A DNA stretch of 57,632 nt. Origin: Mariaggregatimicrobium sp964498785. Lineage in GTDB: Bacteria > Zhuqueibacterota > Zhuqueibacteria > Thermofontimicrobiales > Thiofontviventaceae. Each line of letters starts with the position of its first letter. The stretch's first letter is position 1. The stretch spans positions 1 through 57,632 of the forward strand of contig CAZCJL010000034.1 in assembly GCA_964498785.1 (NCBI GenBank), in the 5' to 3' direction. Below are positions 32,622 through 41,762 of this stretch, piece after piece. The notes beneath the pieces were generated by a model that was not told where the DNA came from, did no database searches, and was given only the letters and a program-made list of their open reading frames with translations. A program made the position numbers and the translations under genes.

Positions 32622-33920
32622 TTAAATTTTGTCAAGATGTTTTTTATCTTTTTCCAAAATATTGATAATGCGCACCTGAATTATTCGATTTTTTTCAACT
32701 TTTTCGATTACAAATTTATAGCCCTGATCTTTAATTTCTTCTCCGGTATTCGGTAAAGAACCAGTAATATTTAATATATGTCCACCAAGGCTTTCATACG
32801 ATTCGTCTGTGATTATATTCAATTTCAATTGGTCATTCAACTCATCAATGTTCATTTTTGCATTGACCAATATTGAACCATCTTCATTTTTTTTATACAA
32901 TGGTTTTTCCCGATCATATTCGTCTTGAATTTCTCCAACAATTTCTTCAATAACATCCTCAAGCGTAATAAGTCCTGCAGTTCCGCCGTATTCATCAACA
33001 ACAATTGCCATGTGCATTTTTTGTTTCTGAAAATCTTTAAGCAACTCATCAATCATTTTACTTTCTGGTACGAATAGCGCAGGTCGCACTTTTTGTTGCA
33101 ATTCGACTTTGCTTGATTTGCTTTCTAAAAACGGCAAAAGCTCCTTGGCGTGTAAAATACCCACGATATTATCTACGCGTTCATCATAAACCGGCAATCG
33201 AGTATGACCTTTCTCTTTTATTATTTTTATCAACTCATCTATTGGCGTGTTTTTTTCGACACAAATCATATCGGTGCGGGGTATCATTATTTCTTTTGCA
33301 GATGTCTGAGCAAATTCAAAAATAGAACGGATCATTCGCTTTTCATCTTCAATCAATGCCCCTTTGTCTTTACCCACTTCCAGGAGTGTTTTTAATTCTT
33401 CTTTCGACAAAAGATGTTTATCCACTCGTGGACTAATTAATTTAGAGACAATAAACGGAAACTGAGCAAGCAACTGAACGATGGGAAAAAGCACAGCGGA
33501 TATAATTTGTATTGGCAGAGAATAATATTCGGCAAGCCAAATTGCATTTTTTACAGCAAATATCTTGGGTGTAATTTCACTAAGAACAAGGAACACAAAA
33601 GTCACAATGACAACTTCTATAAAAACAACCCATGCTTTTGATAAATGCAAATCATGGCTAATATCTGCGGCTAATAACGCTGCGATAGCTGCCGCGGCAA
33701 CATTAACGATTGTATTTCCGGTTAAAATAGTAATTAATAAGTTTCGTGGCTGTTGTAGTAGTCTTATTACCCGACTGGCTTTACTTTCATCTTTTTCTTT
33801 CAATCGATTTAGACTAATCCGGGTAAGTGAGAAAAAGGCAGTTTCAGCGCTTGAAAAAAAAGCTGAACATAATAACAAAATTATAAATAAAAATATTTGC
33901 AAATACGAGTCACTTTCCAA
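32622..33920 (-). CDS. CNNM/CorC-type membrane protein with CBS pair (hemolysin family)
   Basis: The 432-residue protein has an N-terminal DUF21/CNNM membrane domain of four helices (SSAETAFFSLTRISLNRLK, residues about 23-41), then two CBS domains (IMIPRTDMICV, GHTRLPVYDER, MAIVVDEYGGTAGLITLEDVIEEIVG) and a CorC_HlyC domain at the end. Such proteins take part in Mg2+ or Co2+ handling or Na+ exchange. The start codon is TTG, 11 bases after AGGAGG; an upstream stop rules out a longer frame. It follows ybeY, a frequent neighbour. Confidence 0.93.
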   Translation of the reverse strand: MESDSYLQIFLFIILLLCSAFFSSAETAFFSLTRISLNRLKEKDESKASRVIRLLQQPRNLLITILTGNTIVNVAAAAIAALLAADISHDLHLSKAWVVFIEVVIVTFVFLVLSEITPKIFAVKNAIWLAEYYSLPIQIISAVLFPIVQLLAQFPFIVSKLISPRVDKHLLSKEELKTLLEVGKDKGALIEDEKRMIRSIFEFAQTSAKEIMIPRTDMICVEKNTPIDELIKIIKEKGHTRLPVYDERVDNIVGILHAKELLPFLESKSSKVELQQKVRPALFVPESKMIDELLKDFQKQKMHMAIVVDEYGGTAGLITLEDVIEEIVGEIQDEYDREKPLYKKNEDGSILVNAKMNIDELNDQLKLNIITDESYESLGGHILNITGSLPNTGEEIKDQGYKFVIEKVEKNRIIQVRIINILEKDKKHLDKI

Positions 33921-33984
33921 AAGTCACTAATCCTCCTATTTAAATAAAATATTCCAGCTTTTTTGAAACCGACTAAACATGTTT

Positions 33985-34407
33985 TCAATAATTTTTAAGA
34001 TAAAAATTTTCCCTATTTTTCATTACTTTTTTATCGGATTCTGTTTTATCATCATATCCGGTTAGATGTAACATACCATGGATCACCATGCGATGCACTT
34101 CTTCATTAAACGGAACATTGAAATCAAGGGCATTTTCTTTCACACAATCAAGGTTTATATAAATTTCACCGGAAATTAACGGTTTAGCGGTCTCTTCAAG
34201 CGGGAAAGATAAAACATCCGTTGTATCGCTTTTATCTAAATACGTTTCATTAAGTTCGATGATATAATTATGATTGACAAAGACGACGCCGATATCGCCG
34301 TTATTATAGTTTTCGTGTTTTAACACAAAATTTACCAATTGTTCAATATCGTCTTTATCAATCGTAAAATTATCATTTATGTTGTCAATAGTAATCTCTA
34401 ATTTCAC
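33985..34407 (-). CDS. ybeY: Endoribonuclease YbeY
   Basis: YbeY is a metal-dependent RNase in 16S rRNA maturation and ribosome quality control. The 140-residue protein has FVNHNYIIELNETYLDKSDTTDVLSFP and the metal motif HGMLHLTGYDD. The third metal ligand, normally His in GYDH, is Asp here; the same change is known from FCB-group homologues. GTG 34407 is preferred since the longer frame runs deep into the preceding gene. It overlaps that gene by 23 bases, in the usual phoH-pgpH-ybeY order. Confidence 0.9.
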   Translation of the reverse strand: MKLEITIDNINDNFTIDKDDIEQLVNFVLKHENYNNGDIGVVFVNHNYIIELNETYLDKSDTTDVLSFPLEETAKPLISGEIYINLDCVKENALDFNVPFNEEVHRMVIHGMLHLTGYDDKTESDKKVMKNRENFYLKNY

Positions 34408-36748
34408 TATTTTTCTCTTTACCGTTACTTTTTGGGAAAAATCGTTCTTCCTGATCAGGATATTCGACACGACCATGGAATGTACCTAGCAAAATATTTT
34501 GAAAACTCTCAATAATTTTATTCAAATCTTTTAATGTTAGCGGACAATCATCAAGTTCGAATTCTTTAAAGCGTTCATTAACGATCGAAGTCACCAGGCC
34601 TTTAATTCTGCTTGCGGACGGGTCTTTTAAAGTACGTGATGCGGCTTCAACACCGTCTGCAAGCATCACAATGCCTGTCTCTTTTGTGTGCGGCTTCGGA
34701 CCGGGGTATCGAAACGTTGAAATATCGATATCACTATCTCTATTTTGTTCCAAAGCCTTTTTATAAAAAAAAGTCATCACGTTCGTTCCGTGGTGTTCCG
34801 AAATAAAGTGTTGTATTTCTCTTGGCAACCCATACTTTTTCGCGATATCCACACCACGACGCACATGATTCGTTAAAATCAAACAACTCATACTTGGTGA
34901 TAACTTTTCATGAGGATTTTTCGTTTTTTTGATATTTTCGATAAAATATTCTGGTTTTTCTATTTTTCCGATATCATGATAATAGGCCCCTACCCGTGCA
35001 AGCAGTGCATTTGCACCAATGTGTTCAGAAGCGGCCTCTGCAAGACTTCCGACCATTATACAATGATGATATGTTCCTGGTGCTTTTACTGCCAACCGCC
35101 GCAAAAGCGGGCGGTTCAAATCAGATAATTCTAACAGCCTGAGATCTGTGAGCATATCGAAAACATATTCAAAAACAACTTGCAAACCATAAGCCAACAG
35201 AGGAGATAAAAAACCATTGATGATACCATAGAGCCAATATTTTAGCAAGATCGAAAAATTGGTGTATCGTAAGATTTCAAGCGTTGTAATTGAAATCAGA
35301 TAAGCACTGCTAATTAAGAGAATGGATTTAAAAAACCACGAGCGGCTTCGTACTTTAGCAACCGAAAGAATGGCCACGGTTCCGGTAACAATTGAGACCA
35401 GCATCACATTAAAATCATTTCCCATCATACCGGCAAGAACGATACTCAGCGAGACAGTTCCCACAAATCCAACCCGCGTATCATAAAAAATCGTCAACAG
35501 CATCGCTCCTATTGTTATGGGAACCAGATATGGTGATTGCGTAAACTTTGATATCACAAACGATAACAACGGAACAAGAAGAAAAATTACCGCAATCAGA
35601 ATCACTTTTTTGATATTTCTTAGTAGTCGCCAGCGATTATAGACAAGAAAAATTAACAAAACGGACAGTCCGAGAGCAGACATCAGCAATTTACCAAGAT
35701 AGCGTAAAATCGAGTATATAATATTTGTACCTTCCTCCCGTACTGCTTTTTCGATAGCTAAGGAATTTAATTTCGCCAGGTGTTCTTTTGTAATTTTTTC
35801 ATAGGTATCAATAATTTTTTCGTTCTCAAGCACAGTTCCGCGCGCTCTGGGCACATTGGATTCTGCATCTTGTCGTCTGGAATCAGTTTCCAGTTTATCA
35901 TAAATAATATTCGGGACAAGAAAATTCATGAAAATTTGGTAGCCAACATTCATGCTCAACTCATCGCCTTCAAAAGATGAGCGCAATTTTTCAATTGCGA
36001 TACTTTTCACATCTTTCTCATCATGAAAGTAATTAATTTCCTCGACAACCTCTTCATTTCCACTTAGAACAGAAATTGTTCCCTTTTGGGTGTATATTTC
36101 GTCTATATTTCGATTGAGTATTCCGATTCCGCAAAAATCTCTTAATATTCTAACCAGAGAATCTTTAAATGATTTCAAATTATTTTCTTTAGAATTTTTA
36201 TCTTTCAATTGATAACTCTGGTCAAGAAAATATTGTATTATATTTTCATCTGGATCAATATTATAATTTTTAAACAAATCAATCAATTGATTTGTCATCA
36301 GACGATTATCAATATCCTGCATGATAATCTCACCGATGTCCTGGAAAAAGCTATCCATTTCATCCTGTTGTTGATCACAAATGCTATCTGCTCTTACAAA
36401 AACTGGCGGGATTGCTTCTCTTGCTTCCCGAATATCTTTTTTATAGTCCTCATCTGTTTTATTTATTGCGAATGTGAACGGTGCGATTATTTTATCACCA
36501 ACATAAACTTCACCTTCTGTGAGCCCACCAAATTGGTACGACTTACCTCTTGGGTACATTAAAGAAATAAGAAATATAACGATCAATACGAGAATAATTT
36601 CAAACGAATAAATCCTTACTAGATCCTGTTTTGAAATTTTTTCTCTGGATTCAGATGGGAATAACCGCAGAAAATACTTTTTTGGCTTATTCGTCTTTTT
36701 TTCACGCTTCTTACTTTTACTATCATTCGTTTTCATTATATTTATCAT
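34385..36748 (-). CDS. 7TM-HD (PgpH-type) phosphodiesterase, probable c-di-AMP hydrolase
   Basis: This 787-residue membrane protein has a basic N-terminus, one helix near residue 55, and an extracellular 7TMR-HDED domain (about 80-340, GGLTEGEVYVGDKIIAPF). A block of seven helices (about 350-530) and a cytosolic HD domain with VGAYYHDIGKIEKPEYF and ISEHHGTN follow. In Listeria and relatives PgpH of this build cleaves c-di-AMP. It lies between phoH and ybeY, the conserved place. Start may be ATG 36748 or 36736; both overlap the phoH end, so translation is coupled. Confidence 0.92.
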   Translation of the reverse strand: MINIMKTNDSKSKKREKKTNKPKKYFLRLFPSESREKISKQDLVRIYSFEIILVLIVIFLISLMYPRGKSYQFGGLTEGEVYVGDKIIAPFTFAINKTDEDYKKDIREAREAIPPVFVRADSICDQQQDEMDSFFQDIGEIIMQDIDNRLMTNQLIDLFKNYNIDPDENIIQYFLDQSYQLKDKNSKENNLKSFKDSLVRILRDFCGIGILNRNIDEIYTQKGTISVLSGNEEVVEEINYFHDEKDVKSIAIEKLRSSFEGDELSMNVGYQIFMNFLVPNIIYDKLETDSRRQDAESNVPRARGTVLENEKIIDTYEKITKEHLAKLNSLAIEKAVREEGTNIIYSILRYLGKLLMSALGLSVLLIFLVYNRWRLLRNIKKVILIAVIFLLVPLLSFVISKFTQSPYLVPITIGAMLLTIFYDTRVGFVGTVSLSIVLAGMMGNDFNVMLVSIVTGTVAILSVAKVRSRSWFFKSILLISSAYLISITTLEILRYTNFSILLKYWLYGIINGFLSPLLAYGLQVVFEYVFDMLTDLRLLELSDLNRPLLRRLAVKAPGTYHHCIMVGSLAEAASEHIGANALLARVGAYYHDIGKIEKPEYFIENIKKTKNPHEKLSPSMSCLILTNHVRRGVDIAKKYGLPREIQHFISEHHGTNVMTFFYKKALEQNRDSDIDISTFRYPGPKPHTKETGIVMLADGVEAASRTLKDPSASRIKGLVTSIVNERFKEFELDDCPLTLKDLNKIIESFQNILLGTFHGRVEYPDQEERFFPKSNGKEKNSEIRDYY

Positions 36749-37697
36749 ACGCTTTAATAATCTCTCTTACTAATCGATGTCTAACAACGTCTTTTTCATT
36801 TAAATAGATAAAATTAATTCCTTCAATTCCTGTCAAAATACTTTGAATCTGTATTAAACCGGATGTTCCTTTACTGGGGAGATCTATCTGAGTAATATCT
36901 CCTGTAATAATCGCTTTTGAATTCACACCTAATCGCGTCAGAAACATTTTCATCTGGCTGGGGTTTGTATTTTGTGCTTCATCCAAAATTACAAATGCAT
37001 TATTTAGCGTTCGCCCTCTCATGTATGCCAGCGGGACTACTTCAATAATTTCTGATTCCATATATTGCTTTAGCTTATTGGGAATAACCATATCGAATAA
37101 TGCATCATAAATTGGCTTCAGGTATGGATCAATTTTTTCTCTAAGATCCCCGGGCAAAAAACCAAGGCTTTCACCTGCCTCGACAGCGGGTCTTGCCAGG
37201 ACTATTTTGTTGACAATTTTATTTCTTAAATGAGACAAAGCGATTGCAACGGCCAAATATGTTTTGCCGGTTCCTGCCGGCCCGATAGCAAAAACAATAT
37301 CATTTTTTCGGGTAGATTCATAATAATCATGTTGTCCTTGCGATTTCGGAGCAATAACGCCTTCTTTAGTATACAATATCACAGAATTGGACAAAGACTT
37401 TTGCGTCGAATTTTCTTTTATTTCTCCTAACTTTACAACATCGACAACGGTGCGTACATCAGAAATATTAACTCCTACATTTCGCTCTGTCATTGATATT
37501 AATTCTTTAAATATAAGTTCCAATAGTATAATTTCGGATGGTTGCCCAATTAGCGTAATTTCGTTTCCGCGCGCAACAATTTTCGTTTCAAAATTTGTTT
37601 CGATATATCTTAAATGCTCATCACCAGAACCGAATAGTTTTAACTGATCGACGCCACCAATAGATAATTTTTTTTTGGTTATATTTTGTTCTTCCAA
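36723..37697 (-). CDS. phoH: PhoH-family ATPase
   Basis: The 324-residue protein has an N-terminal KH-like domain and a P-loop ATPase: Walker A GPAGTGKT and Walker B VILDEAQNT. RPAVEAGESLGFLPGDL is a family signature. PhoH is thought to be an RNA-related helicase or ATPase and is encoded with ybeY in many bacteria. The start is TTG 37697 with AAAGG six bases before it. It is the first gene of the phoH-pgpH-ybeY-CBS run. Confidence 0.95.
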   Translation of the reverse strand: MEEQNITKKKLSIGGVDQLKLFGSGDEHLRYIETNFETKIVARGNEITLIGQPSEIILLELIFKELISMTERNVGVNISDVRTVVDVVKLGEIKENSTQKSLSNSVILYTKEGVIAPKSQGQHDYYESTRKNDIVFAIGPAGTGKTYLAVAIALSHLRNKIVNKIVLARPAVEAGESLGFLPGDLREKIDPYLKPIYDALFDMVIPNKLKQYMESEIIEVVPLAYMRGRTLNNAFVILDEAQNTNPSQMKMFLTRLGVNSKAIITGDITQIDLPSKGTSGLIQIQSILTGIEGINFIYLNEKDVVRHRLVREIIKAYDKYNENE

Positions 37698-37721
37698 TAT
37701 TTACCTTTAAAAAATTGATTC

Positions 37722-37772
37722 AAAATAGAAAAAAGCTCTCAGTTGATGGAAAAACCAATAACTAAGAGCTTT
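37722..37772 (-). terminator. Terminator after the LysM gene
   Basis: On the minus strand AAAGCTCT (37765-37772) and AGAGCTTT (37732-37739), extended by AGTT/AACT, form a stem followed by TTTTTCTATTTTG. Confidence 0.75.
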
Positions 37773-37842
37773 AGTCAATGACCTAACATATCATTTTAAA
37801 GACCTTTAAATTAAACTGCAAAAACGTGCAGCTTAACAACCG

Positions 37843-38679
37843 TTATTCCGGCACTGTTAAAACCTGATATGGGTAAATTACGTTTTGATCGGAAATGATA
37901 TCTTTGTTTGCCTCAAATATTCTTGTCCATCTTGTAGGATCATTGTAAATTTCCGGATTTGAAGCAATTTTTGCAAGCCAATCGCCTTTTACTACCAGAT
38001 ATTCGTTCGGGCCTACATCTCGCTGGATTTTAAAGATCTGATCTGCATAAATTAAATTTGGATCTTTAATTTGATCTTTATTGTAGGTATAAATTCGCAT
38101 CCATTGATATGGATCTGCATAAATGTCATCTTTTCCAGCGATTCTCCACAGAAAGTCGCCTCTAACGACAGTATATTCATCATAAACTGCTTTTGGCATA
38201 CTGTTACGAAGCGCCATAATTTTGCCTTCGATTTCAGCGACTTTATTTTGCATTTCGCTTAAAAGATAAATATTATTATCTTTTAAACCGTTCAATTTTT
38301 CTTCGAGTTGATCGATTTCTTTTCGGTTTTTGAATAATTCTTCTGGTGGTAAGGAGGCTAAGCCATCAACCTCTGATTCTAAGCCATCAAGGTTGTTGCG
38401 GTAATCGTTAACATCGGCTTCGGTAGCGCCTAATAATGCATAGATTTCCTGCCACTCATTTTTAGTTTCATCTTCAGTTTGAGCAATTTCGTTTTTTAAT
38501 TCTTCGATTTCTTGCTCGGTTGTTGTGATAGCTGCCTTTGCATCTGCCTCTCGCTTCTGCCACTCGGCTAACTGGGCATTGTACTCTTCCATCGTCATTT
38601 TTTCCTGAGCAAATGAAAGACTAACAGCAAGCATTATGACAAGAGCGACAAAGGCGGAAACTGCTAAAATCTTTTTCAT
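37843..38679 (-). CDS. Exported coiled-coil protein with two LysM domains
   Basis: The 278-residue protein has a signal peptide (cut after SLSFAQ), a long coiled coil (about residues 30-160, Glu/Lys-rich heptads) and two LysM-like domains: YTVVRGDFLWRIAGKDDIY near 170 and YLVVKGDWLAKIASNPEIY near 230. LysM domains bind peptidoglycan, so it is likely a periplasmic structural or scaffold protein. It follows the Lpp-like lipoprotein by 40 bases with GGAGG upstream and ends at a terminator, so the two form one operon. Confidence 0.85.
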   Translation of the reverse strand: MKKILAVSAFVALVIMLAVSLSFAQEKMTMEEYNAQLAEWQKREADAKAAITTTEQEIEELKNEIAQTEDETKNEWQEIYALLGATEADVNDYRNNLDGLESEVDGLASLPPEELFKNRKEIDQLEEKLNGLKDNNIYLLSEMQNKVAEIEGKIMALRNSMPKAVYDEYTVVRGDFLWRIAGKDDIYADPYQWMRIYTYNKDQIKDPNLIYADQIFKIQRDVGPNEYLVVKGDWLAKIASNPEIYNDPTRWTRIFEANKDIISDQNVIYPYQVLTVPE

Positions 38680-38719
38680 CTTAATTTTCCTCCAATATTG
38701 TTGTCCTGGTAATTAAAAG

Positions 38720-38995
38720 CTATTTCTTTTCGCCCAGCTGACGCTTAATAGCTTCTTTTTCGCTCTGTGCTTCTTCTAATTTTTCTTTTTTCTCAGCCAA
38801 TTCATTTTGTAAATCGGCTTTTTCTTGCTGTTTTTTTGCCAAATCATCTTCTGCGGCAAGAGCTGCCTTCTTTGTCTCTTCCAGGGTGTTCAATTGTTCT
38901 TCATTTGGATGCTTTGTACACCCGGTTAAAAAGAAAGTTCCAATCAGGCAAACCAATGCTGTTAATACAATGATCGATCTCAGCATTTTTTTCAT
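38720..38995 (-). CDS. Small Lpp-like coiled-coil lipoprotein
   Basis: The 91-residue precursor has a lipoprotein signal with lipobox LTGC (Cys 26). The mature part is one continuous charged coiled coil rich in Ala, Glu, Lys and Leu, as in Braun-type or Pal-associated small lipoproteins. It lacks a clear C-terminal lysine-arginine linkage motif, though it ends GEKK. AAGGAGGTG precedes the start. A strong promoter and a structured leader lie upstream, which suggests abundant expression. Confidence 0.8.
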   Translation of the reverse strand: MKKMLRSIIVLTALVCLIGTFFLTGCTKHPNEEQLNTLEETKKAALAAEDDLAKKQQEKADLQNELAEKKEKLEEAQSEKEAIKRQLGEKK

Positions 38996-39034
38996 ATACT
39001 CTTTACACCTCCTTCCATAAGTTAAAATTTAGTA

Positions 39035-39085
39035 AACTCTCAATAGTAATAATCCTGTCTCCCTCCATAATCGAAATTGAGAGTT
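39035..39085 (-). promoter_or_regulatory. Stem-loop in the leader of the lipoprotein gene
   Basis: AACTCTCAAT (39035-39044) and ATTGAGAGTT (39076-39085) are perfect reverse complements 31 bases apart, lying between the promoter and the ribosome site. They would form a 10-bp stem in the RNA leader, possibly for mRNA stability or control. Confidence 0.5.
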
Positions 39086-39115
39086 ACTACTTTTTATGTA
39101 TAAATAATTTGTAAT

Positions 39116-39144
39116 ATAATAACAAAAAAAAAAACAATTGTCAA
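39116..39144 (-). promoter_or_regulatory. Strong sigma-70 promoter for the lipoprotein-LysM operon
   Basis: On the minus strand TTGACA (39139-39144), a 17-nt spacer containing an 11-T run, and TATTAT (39116-39121). One mismatch to consensus in total. Confidence 0.8.
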
Positions 39145-39418
39145 GGAAAAAATGTTCCAGCAATGATTTTTTTGACTTATAGTATTTATTGACATATCTT
39201 TAAATAACATTCTTTTATATATTAATATTTATCGCTGCAAAACGTTTAACAACAACTTGGCTGCATGTTTTAATTATTATTAAATCAATAAATTATAGTA
39301 TGTTACTCTGTCAATATCAAACGCTTTTTTAGCGATTAATTCCAGAGATTTATATGGTAGAATACTAAATTTAGGTGATTTAAATTTGTCGCTCTTAGTT
39401 ATTTTTACCATATTGACA

Positions 39419-39453
39419 CAAAAAAAAGAAAAAACCATCTTAATTACAGACGG
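39419..39453 (-). terminator. Terminator at the end of the TPR-Exb-AgmX operon
   Basis: On the minus strand CCGTCT (39448-39453), loop and AGATGG (39435-39440) form a stem with one G-U pair, followed by TTTTTTCTTTTTTTT. It lies 28 bases after the AgmX-like gene. Confidence 0.75.
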
Positions 39454-39480
39454 TCGTTGTATTGAAGAATTAGATATACT

Positions 39481-40635
39481 TTAATATCCGAATGTATAAA
39501 CTTGACGAAAAACTGCATTGCCTTTCGCTGGATCAATTACACCAAAGTCGTCCCATCTCTTAATACGCTCTAAAATACATCGTTCAACCCGTGCGTTATT
39601 TAATGTCGATGAAATGATATTAACTATTTTTACCTTCCCCGAAGGAGCTATCGTAAATCGAACGACTAATTTGCCTTTCAAATTTGGATTACGTTTTAGT
39701 TCTCTTTGGTAGCAATATTGAATAGCTGAATTGTGTTTATTAACGATTGCTGAAACATCGTCCGGATTTCGGCTTTCGGCTTTTACTCCGTCACTACCTT
39801 CTATAGCAGACACTTTGGATACTACGATAGTGCCTTTCCGTTTTACATTCGACGATTTAGCTGTGCCACGTTCGGAGATTAATTCATCAATACCACCGCC
39901 ACCTGATGTTGTTCTTGAGCCCTTTATGCCTCGCGTTCCACCGCGAGAACCTTTACCAGAGCCACCCCCGTAACCACTTCCTGCATCAGCGACTTTAATT
40001 CCGTCTAACTGGCTCAATACATCATCAAGGTTGCCGCTTCCACTGTCAACATCTCCTAACACATCCTCAACGCCTGTACCAGAAGCCGATGTACCTGTTG
40101 ACGATAGAATTCCTAATATTCCTTTTGAACTCACTTCTTTAGAAATCTGGTCTCGAGTTTTGCGTCGAGCTTCAAGACCGACATCTCTATTTCCGTTCTT
40201 ATTTTCCGATGTGCGATTGCCAGACCCTCTTTCATTTTCTCGCCCAGTACCATCGCGATCGCTGCCATCTCCTTCATTAAAATTCTCGGTTTTCGCTTTA
40301 GCACCGGCGTCGATCAAACGCCTGTTAAATTCAGCATCATTTATTTTTACAACTTCTTCTTTTAGCACCAAACTTGCATATTGTTTCTGAATACGTTCAA
40401 TATCTTTATTGCTTATATTTTCTTTTGGAGGATTTAAGGAAAAATATAAGGCCGTCATAAAATGAAATATAAATGACATAAACAATATGAGGGCAAAGCG
40501 TCGGTCGATTACATCACGCCATCTTTTCCGAAACTCCTTTGGTAATTTAGCAAGACCAAAATCGAATTTTTTTGTATCATCGTAGTGATACTTATTTTGC
40601 CCTTTAAGCGACAATTCGAATCTTTTATCATCCAC
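39481..40635 (-). CDS. AgmX/TonB-like energy-transducing protein
   Basis: The 384-residue protein has a cytosolic N-terminus and one membrane helix (FALILFMSFIFHFMTALYF, near residue 47-65). A long Gly/Ser/Asp-rich flexible region follows (about 130-280). The C-terminal domain is of the AgmX/PglI type: HNSAIQYCYQRELKRNPNLKG, FTIAPSGKVKIVNI and RCILERIKRW. Such proteins act like TonB, passing the force of an ExbBD motor across the periplasm. The start codon is GTG after GAGGTTCAA. It is the last gene of the operon, after two exbD-like genes. Confidence 0.85.
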   Translation of the reverse strand: MDDKRFELSLKGQNKYHYDDTKKFDFGLAKLPKEFRKRWRDVIDRRFALILFMSFIFHFMTALYFSLNPPKENISNKDIERIQKQYASLVLKEEVVKINDAEFNRRLIDAGAKAKTENFNEGDGSDRDGTGRENERGSGNRTSENKNGNRDVGLEARRKTRDQISKEVSSKGILGILSSTGTSASGTGVEDVLGDVDSGSGNLDDVLSQLDGIKVADAGSGYGGGSGKGSRGGTRGIKGSRTTSGGGGIDELISERGTAKSSNVKRKGTIVVSKVSAIEGSDGVKAESRNPDDVSAIVNKHNSAIQYCYQRELKRNPNLKGKLVVRFTIAPSGKVKIVNIISSTLNNARVERCILERIKRWDDFGVIDPAKGNAVFRQVYTFGY

Positions 40636-40680
40636 TTGAACCTCTACACTTTACTATTCTATCTCGAATTTATCTATATT

Positions 40681-41175
40681 CTATTCCCCTTTTCGATAAA
40701 CAACTAATCTCATATTCGGATAATCTGTCTTTCCACATGTCGCCATTACTTTTACTAACAGTTTATATGGAATTGATTTATCACCTTGTATCGTCACCTT
40801 TCCAGAGAATTTTGTACCGTATAATTCTTCCATTCTTTTCGCTTCCCGTGCGTATAAATGAAGCTTTTCTTGCAACGGTTTTATAAGAAATTCGCGTTGA
40901 CGGGCCACCTCTTTCACTTGAATAATGGGCTCATGGTTCACCATAATCCATTCTTTTGACACAACCAGATCCAATGCAACTTCCGGCGCTTTTTCAATTG
41001 ACGATTTCGGTAAAGTAATGTCTTCCGAGGGTTGAATAAGCATTCCTTCGGTGGAATATGTTTTGAGCAAAAAAACAAGAATAATTGTAAACATATCCAT
41101 CATGGATGTTAAATTCAACTTCACTTTGCCCGGATCGGTGTCGTGCTTTTTTATTCTTGAAGGAATATATGCCAT
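40681..41175 (-). CDS. ExbD/TolR-family protein (second copy)
   Basis: This 164-residue biopolymer transport protein has one N-terminal helix whose start holds the conserved Asp, in LNLTSMMDMFTIILVFLL, followed by a periplasmic domain ending VMATCGKTDYPNMRLV. With ExbB and the other ExbD it would form a proton-driven motor. It differs strongly from its neighbour, so the motor may hold mixed ExbD dimers. No good Shine-Dalgarno is seen before the ATG. Confidence 0.9.
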   Translation of the reverse strand: MAYIPSRIKKHDTDPGKVKLNLTSMMDMFTIILVFLLKTYSTEGMLIQPSEDITLPKSSIEKAPEVALDLVVSKEWIMVNHEPIIQVKEVARQREFLIKPLQEKLHLYAREAKRMEELYGTKFSGKVTIQGDKSIPYKLLVKVMATCGKTDYPNMRLVVYRKGE

Positions 41176-41223
41176 ACTATTTATCCACTTTTTTATAACT
41201 CTCTATAAATCTATTATCATAAT

Positions 41224-41760
41224 TTAAATAACTCCGGCTGCTAAAGATACATCAGGGAATAATTCAAATAATTTATCTTCCATCATGATATTCCTGGCAG
41301 CGTCCATCGAACTGACTATAACCTGATAATTTATTTCTGGTTCAGCCTGAATGATGATTCTATCGATATCGGAAAATTTTCCAAGTGCTTTTTTCTTGAT
41401 TTCAAATAATTTATCGGACAACTCTTTAAAATTATATTCTCCAATTTCAGATTTAGGAATTGAAGGACTTTTTTCATTATCTCCTTTTAATATAGCAAGA
41501 GAACTTGAGATAAAAAAACCTTCATCCGTTATCGTAATTGCAAGATCCAATTTCTTTTCCGTTTCTTTCGGAGCCTCTACCGAGGTCGCGGCTGCACCAA
41601 CAGCAGGAGGTAAATTTAAATCAATCACTCCGATTTTAATAAATTGTGCAGAACTCAATAACAACGGAATTAGCACAACCATTAAATTCATTACCGGGGT
41701 TAAATTAACCTCAATCTCCTCCGGGTCTGTACTTCTTCTTAATGACGGTCTAAAAGCCAT
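41224..41760 (-). CDS. ExbD/TolR-family protein (first copy)
   Basis: This 178-residue ExbD-like protein has the transmembrane segment VNLTPVMNLMVVLIPLLL (residues about 19-36) and a periplasmic domain ending with IDRIIIQAEPEINYQVIVSSMDAA. The conserved membrane Asp of ExbD/TolR is replaced by Asn here (LTPVMNL versus LTSMMDM in the second copy), so this copy may not carry protons. It starts 2 bases after the exbB stop. Confidence 0.88.
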   Translation of the reverse strand: MAFRPSLRRSTDPEEIEVNLTPVMNLMVVLIPLLLSSAQFIKIGVIDLNLPPAVGAAATSVEAPKETEKKLDLAITITDEGFFISSSLAILKGDNEKSPSIPKSEIGEYNFKELSDKLFEIKKKALGKFSDIDRIIIQAEPEINYQVIVSSMDAARNIMMEDKLFELFPDVSLAAGVI

Positions 41761-41762
41761 GA

